Shown here: piece by piece, positions 58,057-64,000 of the stretch
How positions within the stretch are numbered: position 1 is the first letter of the stretch
How the letters are laid out: each line of letters starts with the position of its first letter
Origin: Hyphomicrobiales bacterium
Lineage (GTDB): Bacteria; Pseudomonadota; Alphaproteobacteria; Rhizobiales; Rhizobiaceae
Reading direction: 5' to 3'
NCBI GenBank assembly: GCA_900473045.1
Contig: UCKS01000032.1
Span: 1-64,000 of the forward strand
Length of the DNA: 64,000 nt
Translations under genes and position numbers: made by a program
The notes under the pieces: generated by a model
What the model was told of the DNA's origin: nothing
Database searches by the model: none
The model's input: only the letters and a program-made list of their open reading frames with translations

Positions 58057-58884
58057 ATGGCCGATATCGTTTCCCTGCACAAGGAAGAGCCCCGTGGCCC
58101 GGTATCGCGCGAGGTTTCCGGTCATGTACTGCGGCTGACGCTCAGCAACCCTCCGGCCAACGTGCTGTCGATTGCGCTGATGGAAGCGCTGACTGCGGAG
58201 CTGGATGCGGTTGCCCAATCCGAAGACATTCGGGTTGTGATTCTTGCCGCCTCCGGTTCGCTGTTCAGTGCCGGCCATGATCTGAAAGAACTGACGGCGC
58301 ATCGCGCCGACGACGACGCGGGCAAGGCGTTCTTCGAACAGTCTTTGCGGCTCTGCGCCGATCTGATGTTGAAGATCAACCGGCTGCCGCAGCCGGTGAT
58401 CGCCGAAATCGACGGGCTGGCAACGGCGGCAGGCTGCCAGCTGGTCGCAAGCTGCGATCTGGCGATCTGCACCGACAGTTCGACCTTCTGCACACCCGGC
58501 GTCAACATCGGCCTGTTCTGCTCGACCCCGATGGTCGCCGTCTCACGCGCCGCCCATCCCAAGCAGGCGATGGAAATGCTCTTGACGGGAGAAACCATCG
58601 ACGCCTCCACCGCCAAGGACTTTGGCCTCGTCAACCGTATCGTGCCAAAGCAGTATCTGCAGCAGGTGGTGAACAAATACGCCGCCGTGATCGCCTCGAA
58701 GTCACCACAGGCGCTGCGGATCGGCAAGCGGGCGTTCTATCAGCAAACGGAAATGAGCATCACCGAGGCCTATGATTTTGCCACCGGAGTGATGGTGGAG
58801 AATATGCTGAAGTCCGATGCGAAGGAGGGGATCGACGCGGTTCTCGGCAAGCGGACACCGGAGTGGAAGAGGGATCAGGAATAG
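58057..58884 (+). CDS. Crotonase-family protein, ECHDC3-like, without catalytic glutamates (275 aa)
   Basis: ATG 58057 follows GAGGAGAAGACAG. The crotonase fold is clear (LRLTLSNPPANVLSIALMEA, ASGSLFSAGHDLKELTAHR, DGLATAAGCQLVASCDLAIC, TPGVNIGLFCSTPMVAVSRA). The positions of the two catalytic glutamates of enoyl-CoA hydratase are Q128 and G148. This is the pattern of the ECHDC3 group, so hydration of enoyl-CoA is unlikely. The oxyanion-hole glycines remain. Confidence 0.9.
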   Translation: MADIVSLHKEEPRGPVSREVSGHVLRLTLSNPPANVLSIALMEALTAELDAVAQSEDIRVVILAASGSLFSAGHDLKELTAHRADDDAGKAFFEQSLRLCADLMLKINRLPQPVIAEIDGLATAAGCQLVASCDLAICTDSSTFCTPGVNIGLFCSTPMVAVSRAAHPKQAMEMLLTGETIDASTAKDFGLVNRIVPKQYLQQVVNKYAAVIASKSPQALRIGKRAFYQQTEMSITEAYDFATGVMVENMLKSDAKEGIDAVLGKRTPEWKRDQE

Positions 58885-59144
58885 TGGCTTCGGCAAGCCG
58901 CAACTTCGAGCGTCTGGTTTTCAGCGGCCCCTGAAACCCGGTAGACAACCCGATGCTCCTGTGTGATCCGGCGAGACCACCAGCCCTTGAGCTCATTGCG
59001 CAGGGGTTCCGGCTTTCCGGTGCCGGAAAATGGCGTGCGCTGGCATTCCTTGAGCAGGCTCAGAGTTTTCTGCAGGGTTTTATGGTCAGTCGCGATCCAG
59101 TGTTGCAAGTCTTCCCACGCATCCTGCGAAAACTGGATTTTCAT
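58875..59144 (-). CDS. yoeB: YoeB/Txe-family mRNA interferase toxin
   Basis: 89 aa, the normal length. YoeB motifs: GKPEPLRNELKGWWSRRITQ, then EHRVVYRV, and CRSHYS at the end. Catalytic residues E46, R65 and H87-Y88 are present. It cuts mRNA in the ribosomal A site. Its start overlaps the antitoxin stop by four bases. Its 3' end overlaps that of the crotonase gene by ten bases. Confidence 0.95.
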   Translation of the reverse strand: MKIQFSQDAWEDLQHWIATDHKTLQKTLSLLKECQRTPFSGTGKPEPLRNELKGWWSRRITQEHRVVYRVSGAAENQTLEVAACRSHYS

Positions 59145-59407
59145 TTGGCGGACAGAAGCGCATCGATATCGACTTCGATGCCTTTGCCCTCGTCAAGCTC
59201 GGCAATGGACCGCAGCAGCCGCTCCTTGTTGACCGGGTTCGATGTCAGATACATCGTTTCCTTCCAGCTTTCGAAATCACGGAGCGACATGACGACCATC
59301 GGCTCGCGGTTCTGCCGCGTCACGATCAGTTCGTCGTGATCCTCTTCGACACGGTCGAAGTGCTTTGCCATGTTGGCGCGGAGCTCGGATAGGCTGATGA
59401 CGTTCAT
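59141..59407 (-). CDS. yefM: YefM/Phd-family antitoxin
   Basis: 88 aa from the start at 59407 (AGAGGATCTTCC before it); the longer frame is rejected. The Phd/YefM DNA-binding part is MNVISLSELRANMAKHFDRV, then DELIVTRQNREPMVVMSLRD. The C-terminal tail (KERLLRSIAELDEGKGIEVD) wraps the toxin. It represses its own promoter through the TGTACA boxes at 59419-59436. Confidence 0.94.
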   Translation of the reverse strand: MNVISLSELRANMAKHFDRVEEDHDELIVTRQNREPMVVMSLRDFESWKETMYLTSNPVNKERLLRSIAELDEGKGIEVDIDALLSAK

Positions 59408-59418
59408 GGAAGATCCTC

Positions 59419-59436
59419 TGTACAGGATCTTGTACA
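59419..59436 (-). promoter_or_regulatory. YefM operator: two TGTACA palindromes 12 bp apart
   Basis: TGTACA at 59419-59424 and 59431-59436, centre-to-centre 12 bases, just upstream of the antitoxin start. The E. coli yefM-yoeB operator also uses TGTACA-centred palindromes, so autoregulation is probably conserved. Confidence 0.82.
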
Positions 59437-59457
59437 TACGGCATTTTTCCGGATTTT

Positions 59458-60294
59458 TCAAGCCAGCTTCAGCATTAGCGCCCCGAGTGCGATCAGGCAG
59501 GCGGCGGCGATGCGGAAGAGGCTGACGCGTTCTTTCAGAAAGACGATCGAAATGACGATGGCAAACAGGATCGATGTTTCGCGCAGCGCCGCGACCGTTG
59601 CGACCGGCGCTTTTGTCATCGCCCAGAGCGCCAGGCCATAAGCGCCGATCGAGCCGCCGCCGCCGATCAGACCGCGCCACCATTGATGACGGACGTGAAA
59701 CAGAACCGGTGCAAAGCCGCGCTTGGCAAAAGCCCATGAAAAAAGCAGCACCGGCGGCAGAAGGGCCATCCATAGCGTGTAGGAGATCGGGTTGAGCGCC
59801 ACCCGGGCACCGATGCCGTCGACATAGGTATAGCTGGCGATCACAACGGCATTGGCAAGCGCCAGCAGAATGGCGCGTTTGCCGCCCTTGCGCGCCTCAA
59901 AGGCAAGGGTCAGCACGCCCGTCGAGATCGTCAGCACGCCGGCGATTGCGCCGTGGGAGAGGTTCTCGCCGATGATCGCACCGCTTGTTGCAGCCACCAG
60001 CAAAGGCGCGACGCCGCGCATCAGCGGATAGACAAGGCCGATATCGCCCGCCCGGTAGGCTGCGGCAACCAGCTGGAAATAGGCAAACTGAAACAGCGCC
60101 GAGACCAGGATGAACGGCCAGGCATCCGGATGCGGCAGGGGCATGAAGGGCAGGAAGGGCAGGGCAACGACGGCCGCCCCCAACGCAATCATCGCGGCAT
60201 CAAGCGACTTTTCCGTTCCGGCCTTGACCAGCGCATTCCAGGTCGCGTGCAGAAGCGCTCCGAACAGAACGAGAGCAATGACGTCGAGAGGCAC
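59458..60294 (-). CDS. EamA/DMT family permease (278 aa)
   Basis: Ten membrane helices in two EamA halves (LVLFGALLHATWNALVKAGT at the start, GVAPLLVAATSGAIIGENLS closing the first; ALRETSILFAIVISIVFLKE, RVSLFRIAAACLIALGALML at the end). A metabolite exporter of unknown substrate. It is divergent from the CoA-binding protein gene; the 228 bases between show no other gene. Confidence 0.92.
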   Translation of the reverse strand: MPLDVIALVLFGALLHATWNALVKAGTEKSLDAAMIALGAAVVALPFLPFMPLPHPDAWPFILVSALFQFAYFQLVAAAYRAGDIGLVYPLMRGVAPLLVAATSGAIIGENLSHGAIAGVLTISTGVLTLAFEARKGGKRAILLALANAVVIASYTYVDGIGARVALNPISYTLWMALLPPVLLFSWAFAKRGFAPVLFHVRHQWWRGLIGGGGSIGAYGLALWAMTKAPVATVAALRETSILFAIVISIVFLKERVSLFRIAAACLIALGALMLKLA

Positions 60295-60522
60295 GGGAAA
60301 CCTTCAGGAATGCGATAAGAGGGAAAGAGAAGACGGTGCAATGATCGAGTTTTGCGGCGGTGAGGCTTGAAAAGCAATGCGATTTTGACAGAAGGCCAGA
60401 TTTGGTCACGTGCCAGCCATTGTCTCCAGCGAATTGATATGCGAACCCGCAGGTGATCGGTTGACAGATAGGGATGCTGTCCCAATGATCGGCTCAACGA
60501 TTATCAAGCGCGGAATTCGACG

Positions 60523-60951
60523 ATGAACCACGATGTGTATCCGGACTATTATCTGACCGACATTTTGCGCTCGACCAAAACCATTGCCCTGGTTGGCGCT
60601 TCACCCAATGCCGAGCGGCCGAGCCATCGCGTCATGGCGTTTCTGTTGCGCAAGGGCTACACGGTTTTCCCGGTCAATCCGGGCCAGGCCGGCAAGGAAA
60701 TCCAGGGCCGGACGGTCTATGCCACGCTTGCCGATATTCCCGAGCCGATCGATATGGTCGACGTTTTCCGGGCTGCGGATGCGCTTCCGGCTTTGGTCGA
60801 TGAAATCCTGGCCTTGAAAAACCGGCCCAAATTCATCTGGACGCAACTGGCTGTGCGCGACGACCAAGCAGCAGTAAAGGCTGAAGAAAATGGCATTCAG
60901 GTGGTAATGGACCGCTGCCCGGCGATCGAATACCCGAGGCTGGTCGGCTGA
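60523..60951 (+). CDS. CoA-binding domain protein, YccU-like (142 aa)
   Basis: A single Rossmann-type CoA_binding domain: ILRSTKTIALVGASPNAERP, SHRVMAFLLRKGYTVFPVNP, IPEPIDMVDVFRAADALPAL, PKFIWTQLAVRDDQAAVKAE and VVMDRCPAIEYPRL. It lacks the succinyl-CoA ligase partner domains. It precedes the O-acetylhomoserine sulfhydrylase gene by 132 bases; such pairs are seen in alphaproteobacteria. Confidence 0.92.
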   Translation: MNHDVYPDYYLTDILRSTKTIALVGASPNAERPSHRVMAFLLRKGYTVFPVNPGQAGKEIQGRTVYATLADIPEPIDMVDVFRAADALPALVDEILALKNRPKFIWTQLAVRDDQAAVKAEENGIQVVMDRCPAIEYPRLVG

Positions 60952-61083
60952 TTTTCCGGATCTCCGGACGGTGTTTTGGAATTCCTTGCTCGCGCGGCGT
61001 GCAAATCAGGCAAAACAGTCTTTGACCGCATGGTATAGCCTCTGAAATAGTGCGCCGAACTTTGAACAAGGGAGGACACATCC

Positions 61084-62364
61084 ATGACGAACAAACCTGG
61101 TTTCAACACGCTCGCGGTGCACGCAGGTGCGGCACCGGACCCGACCACCGGCGCACGCGCCACGCCGATCTACCAGACGACCAGCTTCGTTTTCAACGAT
61201 ACCGACCACGCCGCCTCGCTGTTCGGCCTGCAGGCGTTCGGCAATATCTACACCCGAATCATGAACCCGACGCAGGCGGTTCTGGAAGAGCGCGTCGCAG
61301 CCCTTGAAGGCGGCACGGCAGCGCTGGCTGTCGCCTCCGGCCATGCAGCCCAGCTTCTGGTTTTCCACGCCATCATGAGCCCCGGCGACAATTTCCTCGC
61401 AGCTCGGCAGCTCTATGGTGGTTCGGTCAACCAGTTCGGCAATGCCTTCAAGTCGTTCGACTGGCAGGTGCGCTGGGTGGATACCAACGATATCGCCTCG
61501 TTCGAAAGCCAGATCGACGACCGCACCAAAGCGATCTTCATCGAGAGCCTTGCCAACCCGGGCGGCACGTTCGTCGATATCGCCGCGATTTCTGCTGTCG
61601 CCAAGAAACACGGCCTGCCGTTGATCGTCGACAACACGATGGCCACGCCCTACCTGATCCAGCCGATCGAACATGGGGCCGATATCATCGTGCATTCGTT
61701 GACCAAGTTCATGGGCGGTCACGGCAATTCGATGGGCGGGGTGATTGTCGATGGCGGCACATTCGACTGGTCGAAATCCGGTAAGTATCCGATACTGTCG
61801 GAACCACGCCCGGAATATGCCGGCATGGTGCTGCATGCGACCTTCGGCAATTTCGCCTTCGCCATCGCCTGCCGGGTTCTGGGCCTGCGCGACTTTGGCC
61901 CGGCGATCTCCCCGTTCAACGCCTTCCTGCTTCTGACCGGAATCGAGACTCTGCCGCTGCGGATGCAACGCCATTGCGACAATGCGCTGGCCGTCGCCAC
62001 ATGGCTGAGCACACATGACAAGGTTGCCTGGGTGAAGTACGCAGGCCTTGAGAGCGATGCCAACCACGGGCTTCAACAGAAATACTCAAAGCGCGGCGCC
62101 GGCGCCGTCTTCACGTTCGGTCTGAAGGACGGTTACGAGGCCGGAAAGCGCTTCGTCGAGGGCCTCGAGATGGTCTCGCATCTGGCCAATATCGGTGACA
62201 CGCGCTCGCTGGTCATCCACCCGGCCTCGACCACGCACCGGCAGTTGACGGCGGAACAGCAGACGGCAGCCGGCGCTGGCCCGGAAGTCGTTCGCCTGTC
62301 GGTCGGTATCGAGGATGCCGCCGATATCATCGCCGATCTCGAACAGTCTCTGGCAAAGGCCTGA
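61084..62364 (+). CDS. metY: O-acetylhomoserine aminocarboxypropyltransferase (sulfhydrylase)
   Basis: 426 aa, the long form typical of this enzyme. PLP-dependent Cys/Met metabolism fold: NTLAVHAGAAPDPTTGARAT, TRIMNPTQAVLEERVAALEG, and the PLP lysine K208 in VHSLTKFMGGHGN. The C-terminus has IHPASTTHRQL and RLSVGIEDAADIIADLEQSL. It makes homocysteine from O-acetylhomoserine and sulfide. No SAM riboswitch consensus is visible in the 132-base leader. Confidence 0.95.
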   Translation: MTNKPGFNTLAVHAGAAPDPTTGARATPIYQTTSFVFNDTDHAASLFGLQAFGNIYTRIMNPTQAVLEERVAALEGGTAALAVASGHAAQLLVFHAIMSPGDNFLAARQLYGGSVNQFGNAFKSFDWQVRWVDTNDIASFESQIDDRTKAIFIESLANPGGTFVDIAAISAVAKKHGLPLIVDNTMATPYLIQPIEHGADIIVHSLTKFMGGHGNSMGGVIVDGGTFDWSKSGKYPILSEPRPEYAGMVLHATFGNFAFAIACRVLGLRDFGPAISPFNAFLLLTGIETLPLRMQRHCDNALAVATWLSTHDKVAWVKYAGLESDANHGLQQKYSKRGAGAVFTFGLKDGYEAGKRFVEGLEMVSHLANIGDTRSLVIHPASTTHRQLTAEQQTAAGAGPEVVRLSVGIEDAADIIADLEQSLAKA

Positions 62365-62488
62365 GGACAGGCGTGAGCACCGTGCCGGCTCATTGATGGC
62401 GCGGTGCCTTTCGCAGCATAAACCGGTCGAGCTGGACTCAACCGGTTTATCTCCGGGCGGGCTGCGCAGAAAATTTGAAGTGCAACAG

Positions 62489-62520
62489 CGCCGCGTATCA
62501 TTGATGACACGCGGCGTTTT
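62489..62520 (+). terminator. Terminator after metY
   Basis: CGCCGCGT, a 12-base loop and ACGCGGCG, then TTTT. It lies between the convergent metY and hmp genes; the T-run favours the metY direction. Confidence 0.75.
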
Positions 62521-62535
62521 AACAGCGGAAATTCG

Positions 62536-63744
62536 TTAAAGGGAAAGCTCCACGGTAGGACCGAAGAATTCGTAATGGATACGGTCGGTGGCCACGCCCT
62601 TGGCTTCAAGACCGCCTACCATGGCCAACAGGAAGGCCTCCGGCCCACAGAGGTAGAAGTCGGCTTCGGTTATCGGTGTGTTCGATGACAGCCAGTCGAT
62701 ATCGATCCTGCCGTGATGGTCGTAGTGCTTGCCCTGTTCGTCGGTGATGCGCGGCGACGTGTAGAACACCGCCGCCTTGATGTCCGGGTGGCTTTCGGCA
62801 AGCGTGCGCACGTGCACGCCCATCGCGTGGACATCGCCGTGCCGGGCGGCGTGAACATACAACAGCGGTGCCGAAATGCCGTCTTCGACGGCGGATTCGA
62901 GCATGCTGACCATCGGTGTCAATCCGACACCGCCGCTGAGCAGCACAATCGGCCGCTTCGTGCAGCGCGCCAGAACGAAGTCGCCCGCCGGTGGGGCGAG
63001 AGAGACCGTGCTGCCTTCCTGGACTCGATCGTGGAGATAGGAGGAGACAAGCCCTTGCTGTTCGCGTTTGACGGTGATCCGGTAGGTTTTGCCGTTCGGC
63101 CCAGACGAGATGCTGTAGTTGCGCCGCTGCGGTGATTTGCCGGGAATTGGCGCAAGCAAGGTGATGTACTGGCCTGGCTGATGGCGCGAGACGGGGCCAC
63201 CATCCGCCGGGCGCAACACAAAGGACGTGATCAACGCACTTTCACGCTGCTTGCTCTCGACCACGAAATCACGCCACCCGTTCCAGCCGCCATCGGCTGC
63301 TGCCTGTTCGGTGTAGATCGTCGCCTCCCGGCCCATCAGGATATCTGCCAGGAACCAGTATGCTTCACCCCAAGCGGCCAGGATTTCGTCGGTCGCCGCG
63401 TCACCAAGGACGTCCTTGATTGCTGCCAGCAAGGCGGCGGCGACATGTGGATAGTGTTCCGGCAATATCCTCAGACTGACGTGCTTTTGGGAAATGCGCT
63501 CGACGGCTGCGGTCAGGACATCAAGGTTGTCGATATTCTGGGCATAGGCAAGAATGGCATGGGCCAGCGCATGGGTCTGGCGGCCTTCACCGCCCTGGTT
63601 GGACTGGTTGAAGAGGGCCTTGACCTCCTCGTTTTGAAATAGACGGGCGTACATGGCAGCCGTTATCGCAGTTCCGTGTTCGGCAAGAGCGGGAACGGTG
63701 GCTCTCACAAGGGATTTCGTGTGTTCGGTCAAGATGCGTGGCAT
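62536..63744 (-). CDS. hmp: Flavohemoglobin, nitric oxide dioxygenase
   Basis: 402 aa with globin, FAD and NAD domains in order. Globin: B10 tyrosine Y32 in AAMYARLF, proximal histidine H88 in RISQKHVS, and PEHY. FAD domain: RNYSISSG and KREQQGLVSSYLHD. NAD domain: LLSGGVGLTPMVSML and YLCGPEAFLLAM, ending FFGPTVEL. It converts NO to nitrate in the cytoplasm. AAGGAGG precedes the start. The end of an unknown gene overlaps its first codons. Confidence 0.97.
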   Translation of the reverse strand: MPRILTEHTKSLVRATVPALAEHGTAITAAMYARLFQNEEVKALFNQSNQGGEGRQTHALAHAILAYAQNIDNLDVLTAAVERISQKHVSLRILPEHYPHVAAALLAAIKDVLGDAATDEILAAWGEAYWFLADILMGREATIYTEQAAADGGWNGWRDFVVESKQRESALITSFVLRPADGGPVSRHQPGQYITLLAPIPGKSPQRRNYSISSGPNGKTYRITVKREQQGLVSSYLHDRVQEGSTVSLAPPAGDFVLARCTKRPIVLLSGGVGLTPMVSMLESAVEDGISAPLLYVHAARHGDVHAMGVHVRTLAESHPDIKAAVFYTSPRITDEQGKHYDHHGRIDIDWLSSNTPITEADFYLCGPEAFLLAMVGGLEAKGVATDRIHYEFFGPTVELSL

Positions 63745-64000
63745 CGTTGTGCCTCCTTCGATAAATTGCGTTTGATGGTCTCAGTGCTGGATGTCGGGGG
63801 TCCCGTTGGGCCCGGGGCGGCGCCCGTCAGGCGCCTGGTCCAGTCTTCAACCGTGTTGGTCTGAAGCCGGCGGAGCGCATGATTGCGCCAGCCCTCGGCA
63901 AGTGCTGAAACCTCGGCAAGGCGAGCGAGCTCGGCTCCGTTGAGCGTGTCGACATAGAACGCACGCCATATGCGCGTGACCGTCCAGTCTGGCGATTTGC
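63729..64000 (-). CDS. 3' part of an unknown gene upstream of hmp (cut by the window end)
   Basis: On the minus strand the frame is open from the window end to 63729 and reads naturally at first (SPDWTVTRIWRAFYVDTLNG, then AELARLAEVSALAEGWRNHA, LRRLQTNTVEDWTRRLTGAA), then becomes proline/threonine rich. It overlaps the hmp start by 16 bases, so the two could be co-transcribed. The start lies outside the window and no family is recognised. Confidence 0.55.
   Translation of the reverse strand, partial: KSPDWTVTRIWRAFYVDTLNGAELARLAEVSALAEGWRNHALRRLQTNTVEDWTRRLTGAAPGPTGPPTSSTETIKRNLSKEAQRCHAS

Noticed and set aside
60952-61083. SAM riboswitch before metY
   Set aside because: The 132-base leader does not show the conserved SAM-II core or another SAM riboswitch pattern that I can recognise.

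Overview
The window reads as a Rhizobiaceae chromosome (Rhizobium/Agrobacterium/Neorhizobium type) carrying the larger part of a siphovirus prophage. The host side supports this through an ExoP/ExoY-style polysaccharide locus, the ArgC/agmatinase/phenylalanine hydroxylase cluster, ctaA, a DUF2842 gene and rplM-rpsI. On the phage side, several small genes (DUF982, the DUF6950-like tail gene, the excisionase-like protein) are of types common in rhizobial prophages. No species can be named from sequence alone.

Prophage, 1 to about 38073. The left end lies outside the window. Four or five small unknown genes (240-2400) precede a gene-poor stretch (2401-2918) that probably holds the packaging site. 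A canonical HK97-type late module follows: HNH nuclease, TerS, TerL, portal, S49-type prohead protease, major capsid, head-tail joining proteins, tail tube, two overlapping tail chaperone frames joined by a likely -1 frameshift, tape measure with an embedded M15 peptidase, tail tip proteins, a J-like protein and a tailspike with an SGNH esterase domain. Moron-like genes are inserted at 17.6 kb (GrlR-like, opposite strand), 24.4-26.1 kb (unknown genes, opposite strand) and 27.8-28.7 kb (a Panacea-domain antitoxin candidate with a membrane partner). Lysis genes lie at 26.2-27.7 kb: a GH108 muramidase with a C-terminal membrane segment, nested Rz/Rz1 spanins and one further membrane protein. The immunity region is at 32.5-34.0 kb, with an XRE repressor divergent from an early operon across a promoter carrying matched operators. 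Between 34.0 and 37.0 kb, small unknown genes are separated by near-identical intrinsic terminators. An excisionase-like gene and repeats near the attachment site lead into a tRNA-Pro(GGG), whose 3' end is the likely insertion point. No integrase or replication gene is visible, so they lie left of the window or are lost.

Host chromosome, 38.1-64 kb. First comes a secreted-polysaccharide locus (38.3-49.7 kb): two GT4 glycosyltransferases, a polymerase/ligase-like membrane protein, an undecaprenyl-phosphate sugar transferase, an outer-membrane export lipoprotein, a Wzc/ExoP-like copolymerase with a degenerate kinase domain, a CelD/BcsL-like acyltransferase and a hexapeptide O-acetyltransferase. 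No flippase is seen. Next come a metallophosphoesterase, DUF2842, heme A synthase, a TSUP permease, argC, agmatinase and phenylalanine hydroxylase with a divergent Lrp/AsnC regulator. Then rplM-rpsI with a clear promoter, a hotdog thioesterase, an ECHDC3-like crotonase lacking both catalytic glutamates, a YefM-YoeB toxin-antitoxin pair with paired TGTACA operators, a DMT-family permease, a CoA-binding protein, O-acetylhomoserine sulfhydrylase, flavohemoglobin and the end of an unknown gene.
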